Source: Candidatus Kryptoniota bacterium
GTDB taxonomy: Bacteria > Bacteroidota > Ignavibacteria > Kryptoniales > Kryptoniaceae
NCBI GenBank assembly: GCA_938074445.1
Contig: CALJEK010000001.1
Span: 62,001 to 126,000, forward strand
Reading direction: 5' to 3'
Length of the DNA stretch: 64,000 nt
The position numbers were made by a program, and so were the translations under genes. Below, one piece after another: positions 9,181 to 16,859 of this stretch. The notes under the pieces were generated by a model. That model worked only from the letters and a program-made list of their open reading frames with translations, searched no databases and was not told the DNA's origin. The stretch's first letter is position 1. The number at the start of each line of letters is the position of its first letter.

Positions 9181-9507
9181 ATGGTGCCTGAGATTGAAAA
9201 ATACTGGCGTGCAGTTCAAAATACCGTGTGTAAGGTTTGTATAGACAGCGATGCCTATGGAGATGGAATTTGCAGGATTTCAGAAATGTCAATGTGTGGT
9301 GTAAAAGAATATTTTCCAAAAATCGTCGATATCGTTCTTTCAGTTAGAAGCGACAATATGGATGATTATATAATTTCCTTAAGAGAAAATATTTGCAAGG
9401 ATTGTAGACAAACGCCAGATGGAATTTGCGAGTTGAGAAATTCGGTTGAATGTGCGCTTGATAGGTATTTCCCGCTGATTGTGCAAGCTATAGAATCCGT
9501 AAAATAA
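9181..9507 (+). CDS. Double Cys4-repeat protein
   Basis: A 108-residue soluble protein, unrecognised by name. It consists of two similar units of about 50 residues. Unit 1 has cysteines 17, 20, 31 and 39 (C-x2-C-x10-C-x7-C) and unit 2 has 72, 75, 83 and 91 (C-x2-C-x7-C-x7-C). In each, the third Cys lies in a G-I-C motif and the fourth is followed by x4-YFP and a hydrophobic helix. Two four-Cys sites suggest two zinc or iron-sulfur centres in a duplicated fold. GGAG nine bases before the ATG is a good ribosome site. It stands alone between folB and the dnaA region, so context gives no role. Confidence 0.75.
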   Translation: MVPEIEKYWRAVQNTVCKVCIDSDAYGDGICRISEMSMCGVKEYFPKIVDIVLSVRSDNMDDYIISLRENICKDCRQTPDGICELRNSVECALDRYFPLIVQAIESVK

Positions 9508-9550
9508 GTAGTTTATTTTTTAAGAAGTTGTTATGATTATTAATAAGGGC

Positions 9551-9799
9551 TGTGGATATGTTGATAACCTTTTTAAGAAAATAACACAATGCCTCAATCG
9601 TTTAGAAAAGTTTTGTCTGCCAATTCTTTTTTTTGCTAAGTGAGGGGGAGATTTAAACAATAACAAGTGTTAGTTTGGTGTTGATAACTTTGATCTTATC
9701 CACATTTTGAAGTTATCCACAATGCAAGTGTTGATAACTTTTTGATTTATCAACATACAATTCACATGAATTAACAAATTATCAACATACTTATTAACA
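9551..9799. other. DnaA-box cluster downstream of dnaA (candidate oriC part)
   Basis: This non-coding stretch of about 300 bases between the Cys-rich gene and dnaA is full of DnaA boxes. Two are perfect TTATCCACA (9696-9704, 9713-9721). Close variants of the form TTATCAACA or its complement TGTTGATAA lie at 9559-9567, 9679-9687, 9729-9737, 9747-9755 and 9779-9787. TGTGGATAT occurs at 9551-9559 and TTATTAACA at 9791-9799. Nine sites in 250 bases is far above chance even in AT-rich DNA. No gene was found in this stretch. It likely serves either as part of the replication origin or as a DnaA-titration region controlling initiation. Confidence 0.85.
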
Positions 9800-9805
9800 A
9801 TGTTG

Positions 9806-11317
9806 TTATTTTGAATTGAACTCAATTTTCCTTCGCAAAGATTCAACAAGATTTCTAAACTTTTCGCTTTTTCTCATATCTTCCTCGATAGACTGACATG
9901 CGTGAATCACTGTGCTGTGGTCCCTGCCCCCAAAGTGTAATCCAATTGTTTTAAGAGATGAATCTGTAAGTTCTTTGCATAAATACATTGCAATTTGCCT
10001 TGCCATCACGACTTCTTGTTTTCTCGTTTTTGCCTTTAACATATCTGGAGGGATTTCAAAATGTTCAGATACAATTCTTTGGATTTCCTCAATTGAAACT
10101 TTTATAGATGTATCTTTAACTATTGTTTTCACAACTTCCTTTGCAAGTTCAATATCAATTTTTCTGTTTTCAAGTGAAGATTTCGCAAGCAAACTTATAA
10201 GACAACCCTCAAGTTCTCTTATGTTAGATGTTATATGGACAGCAATATATTCAATAACCTCTTGTGGAATCTCTATCCCATTATCCTCGGCTTTTTTCTT
10301 TAGAATTGCAATTCTTGTTTCAAGATCCGGTGGTTGAATATCAGCGATCAAACCCCATTGAAACCTTGAAATTAGTCTATCATCAAGCCCTTTTAATTCC
10401 TTTGGTGGTCTATCGGAGGATAAAACAATTTGTTTCCTTGCCTGATGAAGAGCGTTAAATGTATGGAAAAAGTTATCTTGCGTTTTTTCTTTTCCCGCAA
10501 AAAATTGGATATCATCAACGATTAAGACATCAACGCTCCTGTAGAAATTAGAAAAATCATTGACCTTATCTTTTTGAATAGCCTCAACAAAGTCAATTGT
10601 GAATTTCTCGCTTGAAACATAGTAAACCCTCGCTGCTTTTTTATTCGCGATGACGTAATTTCCAATCGCTTGAATTAGATGGGTTTTACCAAGTCCAACG
10701 CCACCATAGATCACAAGTGGATTAAAAGATGTGCCTCCTGGGTTATTTGCAACTGCAAGAGCAGCTGCTCTGGCTAATTGATTACAATCGCCCTTCACGA
10801 AATTGTCAAATGTATATTTCGGGTTTAAATTGCTATCAAAAGGTTGAAAGTCGTAAGAGCTTTTGACCTGAATTGGGTAAGATGATTTTGAAGCTGGTTT
10901 TGGAGCAGGAGGAAGATTTATCGTTGTTTTTGTTTCATCTGAAGACGAATTTTCCATAACAACGGAATAAACAAGCTTGGCACCTTCTCCAAGAACTTTA
11001 GTAAGTGTTTTTTTGATTAAACTGTAATAGTGCTCCTCAAGCCACTCATAAAAAAATTGGCTTGGCACCTGGATTGTTATTTGCTTTCCTTCAATTTTAA
11101 GAGGGACAATTGGCTCAAACCATGTTTTGAAACTTAGGGGATTAACATTATCCCGAATTATTTCAAGACATTCGTTCCATATTGCCTTTACATCTTTGAA
11201 CTCAGCTGGAGTTACGGATGCTCCCAACGATTCGGGGTGCGTGTTGCTTTCATCTGTGGTGAAATCGAAAGGGCTTTGCTCAATATTTTTTTCTGGAGTT
11301 TTTGATGCTTTTTCCAT
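9806..11317 (-). CDS. dnaA: Chromosomal replication initiator DnaA
   Basis: A 503-residue initiator with all four domains. Domain I (about 43-115) carries NPLSFKTWFEPI; a Ser/Pro/Lys-rich linker follows; domain III (about 165-385) is AAA+ with Walker A GGVGLGKT at 205-212, DVLIVDDIQF as Walker B, and SSDRPPKELKGLDDRLISRF. Domain IV ends with GLHFGGRDHSTVIHAC, the DnaA-box reading helix. About 40 extra polar residues precede domain I. The gene is flanked on both sides by dense DnaA boxes, so autoregulation is very likely. It is transcribed on the minus strand, away from adk, which lies 417 bases upstream on the same strand. Confidence 0.98.
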   Translation of the reverse strand: MEKASKTPEKNIEQSPFDFTTDESNTHPESLGASVTPAEFKDVKAIWNECLEIIRDNVNPLSFKTWFEPIVPLKIEGKQITIQVPSQFFYEWLEEHYYSLIKKTLTKVLGEGAKLVYSVVMENSSSDETKTTINLPPAPKPASKSSYPIQVKSSYDFQPFDSNLNPKYTFDNFVKGDCNQLARAAALAVANNPGGTSFNPLVIYGGVGLGKTHLIQAIGNYVIANKKAARVYYVSSEKFTIDFVEAIQKDKVNDFSNFYRSVDVLIVDDIQFFAGKEKTQDNFFHTFNALHQARKQIVLSSDRPPKELKGLDDRLISRFQWGLIADIQPPDLETRIAILKKKAEDNGIEIPQEVIEYIAVHITSNIRELEGCLISLLAKSSLENRKIDIELAKEVVKTIVKDTSIKVSIEEIQRIVSEHFEIPPDMLKAKTRKQEVVMARQIAMYLCKELTDSSLKTIGLHFGGRDHSTVIHACQSIEEDMRKSEKFRNLVESLRRKIEFNSK

Positions 11318-11345
11318 AAGTCAAAACAATCTTTGGTTTTAAAAC

Positions 11346-11637
11346 TTATCAACATTTTTATAAAAATTGTGGATAACCTGTGGATAAATCGTTATGTCAG
11401 TTATCAAAGTTATCAACATTTGTTCACATAGTTATCCACATGTTAGCGACAAAATTTTTGTTTAAAATTCAATGATTTTTCGGTCTCGAGACTAAAGTTA
11501 TTCACATTTATGCGGAAAAGAACGACTTGTCAAATCGAAAGTAAAATTTTTGTTACACAAAATATATGAGTTATCAACAAGTTATCGACAAACAGAAGAA
11601 GTTATGCCTAATTATTTATAAGCAAAGTTTTTGTTAA
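11346..11637. other. DnaA boxes and AT-rich repeats upstream of dnaA (candidate oriC)
   Basis: The 417-base gap between dnaA and adk has no gene but many DnaA boxes: perfect TTATCCACA or complement at 11368-11376, 11379-11387 and 11432-11440, with variants at 11346-11354, 11410-11418, 11498-11506, 11571-11579 and 11582-11590. Interleaved are three AT-rich direct repeats sharing AAARTTTTTGTT (11451, 11543, 11624), spaced 81-92 bases apart. Boxes plus AT-rich repeats are the classic parts of a bacterial origin (DnaA assembly region and unwinding element). The dnaA promoter must also lie here, so the boxes probably give autoregulation as well. Confidence 0.85.
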
Positions 11638-11734
11638 ACGCAAGGGGGTTGAGTTGAAAAGATTTTAATTATAATTTGTTAACCCATGTAAGGTCGTCGT
11701 ATTGCAGAAAGGGTCTTTTGGTAAAAAGCGGTGA

Positions 11735-12385
11735 TTAACTTTTTATCCCGACGCTTTTGCAAATTTTTTCTGTTATCTCGCTTATTTCTCCGACCCCATT
11801 TATTGCTTTTAAAATTCCCTTCTTGGCGTAGTATTCAAGTAGGATCTGAGTTGATTCTCTATAAACCTTTAATCTATTTTTTATGACATCTGGATTATCG
11901 TCGCTTCTTTGGTAAAGTTCACCACCGCATCTCGGGCATTTATTATCCTCTGGAATTTTGTCGATCAAAAGGTTAAAGACCGCTCCACAATTTTTACAAA
12001 CACGTCTATTTGTCAATCTCTTAATTATTTCATCGTCGTTAACCTCCAGGCTTATCACATAGTCAAGTTTTATGTTAAGTTCTTCAAATATTTCGTCAAG
12101 CGCTTCTGCTTGAGCTATTGTCCTTGGGAATCCGTCAAGTATAAACCCATTCTTGCATTTTTCAGAGGCTAAAACCTCTTTTATTATTCCGATCATCACA
12201 TCGTCCGGGACGAGCTCCCCTTTATCCATAAAAGATTTTGCCTTTAGACCGAGTTCGGTTTGGTTTTTAACCGCTTCTCTTAACATATCTCCCGTCGAAA
12301 TATGCGGGATATTCAGTTTTTGAGATAAAATTTGAGCTTGAGTTCCTTTTCCAACGCCAGGGGGACCAAAAATTATCAATCTCAT
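11735..12385 (-). CDS. adk: Adenylate kinase, zinc-type LID
   Basis: A 216-residue long-form adenylate kinase that interconverts ATP, AMP and ADP. The P-loop is GPPGVGKGT at residues 7-15, followed by ISTGDMLR and FILDGFPRT. The LID carries four cysteines (C130, C133, C150, C153) in a C-x2-C...C-x2-C arrangement, so it should bind zinc structurally, a feature often seen in thermophiles and Gram-positives. The ATG has a strong AAGGAG site. It lies 17 bases downstream of rlmN on the minus strand and precedes the origin-like region; it is not in the usual ribosomal-protein cluster beside secY. Confidence 0.97.
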   Translation of the reverse strand: MRLIIFGPPGVGKGTQAQILSQKLNIPHISTGDMLREAVKNQTELGLKAKSFMDKGELVPDDVMIGIIKEVLASEKCKNGFILDGFPRTIAQAEALDEIFEELNIKLDYVISLEVNDDEIIKRLTNRRVCKNCGAVFNLLIDKIPEDNKCPRCGGELYQRSDDNPDVIKNRLKVYRESTQILLEYYAKKGILKAINGVGEISEITEKICKSVGIKS

Positions 12386-12402
12386 TAGAGGTTCTCCTTA
12401 AT

Positions 12403-13452
12403 TTAATTTTGTTTATTTAAAATTGCGAGTTGTCCGCAAGCTGCTTTTATATCTTCGCCAGCGTTGTTTCTTATGAATACAGTAAGGTTGCGTTCGCGAA
12501 GTTTTTGGGCGAATTCTTCAAGCCTTGGAGAAGGTTTTAAGGACGGCTCCTTTCGTATGAAATCAATAGGATGAAATTTTAAAAGATTTATTTTGCACGG
12601 GATAACTTTAGCAAGCTCTGCGAGTTTTTCGATATCTTCATCTCTATCATTTAGACCATCGAAAACGATATATTCGTAAGTTATCCTCAATCCAATTTTG
12701 CTGTAGTAATATTTTAATGCGTCGATAATGGATGAGATTGGGTATTTGCTTGCTATTGGGATAAGATTTGAGCGTAGATTTTCATCAAGGGTATGAAGTG
12801 ATAAGGCAATTTTAACTTTCTTTCCTGCATTTGCGAATTCTACTATTTTATCAGGTATTCCAACGGTTGAGACCGTTATCTTTCTTGCCCCGATCCTTAT
12901 ACCATCATCGCTTGTTATTATATCGATTGCTTTGAGTAAATTTTTTAAATTTAAAAGTGGCTCTCCCATTCCCATAAAAACGATGTTGGTAATTCTCCTA
13001 TCGGCATATCTTTGTGTATGTATTATTTGGTCAATGATTTCACCAGTCGTCAAATTTCTTCTGAACCCCATTGCCCCTGTTGCGCAAAATTTACAATCGA
13101 TAGGGCATCCAACTTGTGTTGAAACGCAAAGCGTAAGGCGGGATTTATCCGGTATTAAAACACTCTCAATTTTTTCTCCATCTTTTAATTCAAATAGAAA
13201 TTTTATTGTGCCGTCGCAATTTGATTTTTCAAACGATAAAAGTTTCAATTCATTTATTTCGGCTATCTCTTGAAGTTCATCTCTATAGTGTTTTGGCAGG
13301 TCGCTCATTTTGGAAAAGCTGTCGACTTGTTTATTGTAGAGCCATTTGAAGATTTGTTTTGCGCGGAATTTTTCCCATCCAAGTTCAGTTACAAATTTTT
13401 CGAGTTCCGGTAAAGTTAAGCCCTTAAATGATGTTTTTTGAGCCGTTTTCAT
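12403..13452 (-). CDS. rlmN: Dual-specificity RNA methyltransferase RlmN
   Basis: A 349-residue radical-SAM methyltransferase that makes 2-methyladenosine at 23S rRNA A2503 and tRNA position 37. The cluster motif C-x3-C-x2-C is CPIDCKFC at residues 116-123. The family motifs VFMGMGEPLLN, ITVSTVGIP and IALSLH follow, and the C-terminal GEDIKAACGQL holds the second catalytic Cys. The other conserved Cys is in the QVGC region, as expected for the methyl-carrier chemistry. Length is normal. No Shine-Dalgarno precedes the ATG. It is divergent from the flagellar operon across a 221-base regulatory gap. Confidence 0.97.
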   Translation of the reverse strand: MKTAQKTSFKGLTLPELEKFVTELGWEKFRAKQIFKWLYNKQVDSFSKMSDLPKHYRDELQEIAEINELKLLSFEKSNCDGTIKFLFELKDGEKIESVLIPDKSRLTLCVSTQVGCPIDCKFCATGAMGFRRNLTTGEIIDQIIHTQRYADRRITNIVFMGMGEPLLNLKNLLKAIDIITSDDGIRIGARKITVSTVGIPDKIVEFANAGKKVKIALSLHTLDENLRSNLIPIASKYPISSIIDALKYYYSKIGLRITYEYIVFDGLNDRDEDIEKLAELAKVIPCKINLLKFHPIDFIRKEPSLKPSPRLEEFAQKLRERNLTVFIRNNAGEDIKAACGQLAILNKQN

Positions 13453-13474
13453 AATAAGTTATAGGGGTTTAAGG

Positions 13475-13534
13475 TTGAACAACTTTAAAAAAATTTATTA
13501 ATTTCAACCCTTTTTAGCAAAATTTGTTGTTCAA
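13475..13534. promoter_or_regulatory. Spaced inverted pair of TTGAACAAC, candidate enhancer sites
   Basis: TTGAACAAC at 13475-13483 recurs as its exact complement GTTGTTCAA at 13526-13534. Each copy sits in a small dyad of form GTTG-N2-CAA(C). They lie roughly 160 and 110 bases upstream of the expected start of the sigma-54 promoter at 13617, the usual distance for binding sites of AAA+ enhancer-binding activators. No such activator gene is in the window, so its identity is unknown. Assignment rests on position and symmetry only. Confidence 0.5.
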
Positions 13535-13616
13535 TATTATTCAGCATTTGCATAATATTCCTCACAGATTGGGCAAGCAACGACTTTAAATTTCGCGTAA
13601 AAATTAGTTTTTGTGG

Positions 13617-13632
13617 TGGCACTTATTTTGCA
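13617..13632 (+). promoter_or_regulatory. Sigma-54 (-24/-12) promoter of flagellar operon
   Basis: The sequence TGGCAC, five bases, then TTGCA matches the RpoN consensus TGGCAC-N5-TTGCW at every defined position, with exactly 10 bases between the GG and GC dinucleotides. It lies 41 bases upstream of the first start codon of the flagellar operon, placing the expected transcript start about 13645. Sigma-54 control of rod and hook genes is known in several flagellated phyla and requires an activator, possibly binding at 13475-13534. Confidence 0.88.
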
Positions 13633-13673
13633 TTAGGTCTTTTTGAGAAAATTTAACAAAACAAGGTTGAAAA

Positions 13674-13805
13674 ATGAGAGGGTTGATTTTATCGCTCGGA
13701 TTCGTTGGAATTTTGATATTCATTTTTGTTCTTGTGCGAAGGAAGAGAAGGTTTGTTGATGATTTTGAAACGGACGATATTCAATTTGAACTTTATGCTC
13801 AATAA
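13674..13805 (+). CDS. 43-aa membrane microprotein leading the flagellar operon
   Basis: A short frame encoding 43 residues: a hydrophobic N-terminal helix (about residues 3-21, LILSLGFVGILIFIFVLV), a basic stop-transfer RRKRR, and an acidic tail DDFETDDIQFELYAQ. The topology suggests the tail is cytoplasmic. It is the first open frame after the sigma-54 promoter and ends 14 bases before flgB, which supports expression, though its ribosome site is weak (AAGG). I do not recognise a family. It could be a flagellar assembly accessory or a leader peptide; nothing in the sequence decides this. Confidence 0.6.
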   Translation: MRGLILSLGFVGILIFIFVLVRRKRRFVDDFETDDIQFELYAQ

Positions 13806-13819
13806 GAGAGGAATGAGAA

Positions 13820-14251
13820 ATGTTAAAGATTTTTCTTTTTAATCAAACGAAAATACCGCTTCTTAAGAAGGCGTTAGATGCGTACTCCTTGAGGCAGAGG
13901 GCGATTGCGTCAAATATTGCAAACATAACAACGGTAGGATATAAACGAATTGATGTAAAGTTTGAGGAGGAGCTTAGAAAAAGTTTGGGTGGTGAATTTA
14001 TAAGAGGGGTGAAAACAAATGAAAAACATTTTTCTATTGGTGCGAAAGATTTTGATGAGGTTCAACCTGAAACTGTGGTAGAGCCATCAGCATATAATCC
14101 TGATCCTCTTTCAAGTGGTGTAAACAATGTGGACATTGATTATGAGATGGTTGAGCTTGCGAAGAATCAGATAAGATATAAACTTGCGTCAAGGTTGATA
14201 GCGGAGTCGTTCAGGGGAATTCAAAAAAGTATAAAAGGAGGAGGCTTATGA
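13820..14251 (+). CDS. flgB: Flagellar proximal rod protein FlgB
   Basis: A 143-residue rod protein with the N-terminal flagellar rod/hook helix: LLKKALDAYSLRQRAIASNIANITTVGYKRIDVKFEEEL, including the conserved ANIANxxTxGYK motif. The C-terminal half has the NNVDIDYEMVELAKNQIRY segment typical of FlgB. It forms the cell-proximal rod between MS ring and distal rod and is exported through the flagellar type III apparatus. Length is normal. A GAGG-like site precedes the ATG. It overlaps flgC by 4 bases. Confidence 0.96.
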   Translation: MLKIFLFNQTKIPLLKKALDAYSLRQRAIASNIANITTVGYKRIDVKFEEELRKSLGGEFIRGVKTNEKHFSIGAKDFDEVQPETVVEPSAYNPDPLSSGVNNVDIDYEMVELAKNQIRYKLASRLIAESFRGIQKSIKGGGL

Positions 14252-14745
14252 AATTGGAGAAGCTTTTTGCGTCATTTAACATAAGTGCTATGGGGTTAAG
14301 TGCTCAAAGGAAAAGGATGACGGCAATCGCTGAAAATATCGCTAATGTTGAGACAACGAGGACCGAGAAGGGAACGCCTTACAAGAGGAAGGTTGTAGTG
14401 ATGAAGGCTTCAGCGGAGAAAAATTTTGCAAATGTTTTAAAAAGAGAAACAATTGGGTTGAAGATAACGAATGAAAAGCATTTTGATTCAAATTCTGTTG
14501 AATTTGTGGCAAATGAAGATGGAATAAGGGGAGTAAGAGCTGAGGTTACTGAAGACAATTCCCCTGAACGGCTCGTTTACAATCCAGAACACCCTGATGC
14601 GGATGAGAATGGTTATGTTCATATGCCAAATGTTAATATAGTTGTTGAAATGGTTGATATGATTTCGGCGACGCGTTCGTATGAGGCAAATGTGACTGCT
14701 TTTAACGCTTCAAAGAACATGGCAAAAGATGCATTGGAGATTTGA
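14248..14745 (+). CDS. flgC: Flagellar rod protein FlgC
   Basis: A 165-residue rod protein starting in an ATGA overlap with flgB. The N-terminal helix FNISAMGLSAQRKRMTAIAENIANVETTRTEKGTPYKRK is the FlgC signature, with a C-terminal NVNIVVEMVDMISATRSYEANVTAFNASKNMAKDALEI helix that packs with it in the rod. It is slightly longer than the common 135-150 residues because of the central VEDNSPERLVYNP-like region. Polymerises with FlgB, FlgF and FlgG; those last two are not encoded in this window. An AAGGAGG site precedes the start inside flgB. Confidence 0.96.
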   Translation: MKLEKLFASFNISAMGLSAQRKRMTAIAENIANVETTRTEKGTPYKRKVVVMKASAEKNFANVLKRETIGLKITNEKHFDSNSVEFVANEDGIRGVRAEVTEDNSPERLVYNPEHPDADENGYVHMPNVNIVVEMVDMISATRSYEANVTAFNASKNMAKDALEI

Positions 14746-14746
14746 T

Positions 14747-14959
14747 ATGAAGGTTGAAGGTGTAAACAATTTTAATGAATTAAATTTTCAAGTTAAGAAA
14801 GTTTCGCATCCTGCAGAAGTTTTAAGTAAAGAGGAAGTTAGGTTCTTCGAGAAACTTTTCCCCGAAAGCGTTAAGGAAATAAGAGAGCGTTATCAGTATG
14901 ATTTTAGAGGCAGGTTAGTTATTGAAACCAACAATCAGATAATTAACAAAAAGGTTTGA
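14747..14959 (+). CDS. 70-aa conserved-position flagellar operon protein
   Basis: A small hydrophilic protein of 70 residues, unrecognised by name. The ATG at 14747 is one base after the flgC stop; an upstream in-frame ATG inside flgC at 14729 is less likely. The core reads LSKEEVRFFEKLFPESVKEIRERYQYD, a compact amphipathic helix pair, followed by a short beta-like tail GRLVIETNN. Its placement between flgC and fliE, with no gap on either side, argues for a role in rod/MS-ring assembly, but no function can be assigned from sequence alone. Confidence 0.65.
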   Translation: MKVEGVNNFNELNFQVKKVSHPAEVLSKEEVRFFEKLFPESVKEIRERYQYDFRGRLVIETNNQIINKKV

Positions 14960-14962
14960 GTT

Positions 14963-15259
14963 ATGATTAAGCAGGTTAATTTAATAGCTTCTGGTGAGTT
15001 CTATAAAAATGAAGTGAAAGAGAGGGCAAGGGAGAGCATCGAGAGTTTTGAGAGCGTTTTAAAAGAGTTTATCAAAGATGTGAATCAGCTCCAAAATGAA
15101 GCCGGCGAGGCGATTGAGAAAGCAATAACTGGAGAGATAAATGATATTCATGATGTTATGATTGCAGTTGAGAAGGCGAAGACAAGTTTTGAACTTTTGA
15201 TGGAGGTGAGGAACAAAATGCTTGAAGCGTATAAGGAGTTAATGCGTTTACAGGTTTAA
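14963..15259 (+). CDS. fliE: Flagellar hook-basal body protein FliE
   Basis: A 98-residue protein matching FliE: a first helix IESFESVLKEFIKDVNQLQNEAGEAIEKAITGE and the conserved C-terminal IHDVMIAVEKAKTSFELLMEVRNKMLEAYKELMRLQV. FliE is the adapter between MS ring and rod and one of the first substrates of flagellar export. Length is typical. It starts three bases after the 70-aa gene and is followed 19 bases later by fliF. Confidence 0.95.
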   Translation: MIKQVNLIASGEFYKNEVKERARESIESFESVLKEFIKDVNQLQNEAGEAIEKAITGEINDIHDVMIAVEKAKTSFELLMEVRNKMLEAYKELMRLQV

Positions 15260-15278
15260 ACAAAAATTTTAAATTCTG

Positions 15279-16859
15279 ATGGATTCATTTGTTCAGGTGA
15301 AAGAATTTTGGGGGAAATTATCAACTGCGCAAAAGATTTTGCTTATTGCAGTTACGATTGCTTCAATTGTTGGCTTTACGTTTTTGATTTCGTGGGTCCG
15401 TGAGCCTGAATATGGAGTTCTATTTTCTAATTTGGAACCGCAGGATGCAGGTAAAATAGTTGAGAGATTAAAGGAGAGGAAGATTAATTACAGATTGGAA
15501 AGCGGTGGACGAACTATACTTGTTCCAAAGCAAAATATTTATGAATTAAGGCTTCAATTTGCGAGTGAAGGGTTGCCAAATTCAAGCATTGTTGGGTATG
15601 AAATTTTTGATAAAAGCAATATTGGTGTTTCGGATTTCGTTCAAAAGATAAATTACAAGCGTGCACTTGAGGGGGAGCTTGCAAGGACAATTTTGCAAAT
15701 AGATGGAATTGAAGCGGTAAGGGTCCACATTGTTATTCCCGAAAGAACGCTTTTTAAAGAAGATCAAAAACAACCAACCGCATCTGTAATAGTTAGGTTA
15801 AAACAAGGGGCAAAGTTAAGCCCAGATAACGTCCAAAGCATCGCTTACCTTGTTGCAAGTAGCGTTGAGGGGCTTGAACCCCAAAATGTTACAATACTTG
15901 ATTCAAGGGGACGGCTTTTATCTGATAATTCCAATACAGATCCGCTTGCAAAGATAAGTAGTAAGCAATATGAGTTAAAAAGAAGTGTTGAGCAATATCT
16001 TGCCGATAAAGTTCAGAGTTTGCTTGATGCTGTTTTAGGTTCGGGAAATTCAATAGTAAAGGTTGATGTTGAACTTAATTTTACCCAAGTTGAAAAGACA
16101 ATAGAGGAATACGACCCTGATAAAACTGTTGTAAGGAGTGAGCAAACGACGCAGGAAAAAAGTAGTTCAGTTGATTCAACGCTTGCAAGCGCAAGCTCGC
16201 AAAGGACAAACACAATAACAAACTATGAGATTAATAGGACACTTCAAAGGATAGTTGAAAGTGTTGGAAATATAAAACGACTTTCGGTTGCCGTCCTTGT
16301 AAATGGGACTTACAAAGTTAATGAAGCAGGAGGGGTTAGGAAAGTTGAATACATCCCACGGGATGAGGAGCAAATTCAGAAGTTGACGGAAATAGTTAAA
16401 AACGCCGTGGGTTTCAATCCAGATAGAAATGACCAGGTTTCCGTTCTCAGCATACCATTTGAGCCAGCAGGTGAGGGGATAGGGTTTATACAACGGGAGG
16501 ATAAAAAAGAAAATTGGCGTGAGCTTGTAGAGAAAATTGTGGTTGGGCTTGCAATAATTGGGTCGATTATTCTTGTATTTTCTCTTCTCGGAAAGCTGAA
16601 GGTAAAGAGAGAAATTCCGACTATTGAAGTTAAAGAGCTTCCAACCGTTCAGTCTCAGGCAACGCTTAAAGAGCCAGAACAAGTTGCGGTTGAAGCGATT
16701 CAACAGGTCAACGAGGAAGAGCTCGAATTTGAAAGAATGAAGAAGGAGCAAATTAAAGAAAAGGTGAAGGACTATATTCGTGAAGATTCTGAGCAGGCAG
16801 CGAGGCTAATTAAAGTTTGGTTACTTGAAGAGGAAAGGCAGAAATGGCAAAGGCGTTAA
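15279..16859 (+). CDS. fliF: Flagellar MS-ring protein FliF
   Basis: A 526-residue inner-membrane ring protein. The first transmembrane helix spans about residues 20-40 (LLIAVTIASIVGFTFLISWV). The periplasmic ring-building domains follow, with EPEYGVLFSNLEPQDAGKIVERL and GIEAVRVHIVIPERTLF. A second transmembrane helix lies near 421-440 (VVGLAIIGSIILVFSLLG), and a C-terminal cytoplasmic tail rich in Glu/Lys binds FliG. Length is normal. Its last 16 bases overlap fliG, implying coupled translation of the ring and rotor proteins. Confidence 0.97.
   Translation: MDSFVQVKEFWGKLSTAQKILLIAVTIASIVGFTFLISWVREPEYGVLFSNLEPQDAGKIVERLKERKINYRLESGGRTILVPKQNIYELRLQFASEGLPNSSIVGYEIFDKSNIGVSDFVQKINYKRALEGELARTILQIDGIEAVRVHIVIPERTLFKEDQKQPTASVIVRLKQGAKLSPDNVQSIAYLVASSVEGLEPQNVTILDSRGRLLSDNSNTDPLAKISSKQYELKRSVEQYLADKVQSLLDAVLGSGNSIVKVDVELNFTQVEKTIEEYDPDKTVVRSEQTTQEKSSSVDSTLASASSQRTNTITNYEINRTLQRIVESVGNIKRLSVAVLVNGTYKVNEAGGVRKVEYIPRDEEQIQKLTEIVKNAVGFNPDRNDQVSVLSIPFEPAGEGIGFIQREDKKENWRELVEKIVVGLAIIGSIILVFSLLGKLKVKREIPTIEVKELPTVQSQATLKEPEQVAVEAIQQVNEEELEFERMKKEQIKEKVKDYIREDSEQAARLIKVWLLEEERQKWQRR

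Noticed and set aside
13473-13512. GGTTGAA...TTCAACC followed by T-run as a terminator
   Set aside because: The flanking genes diverge, so no transcript should end here, and the stem is AT-rich with a 23-base loop.
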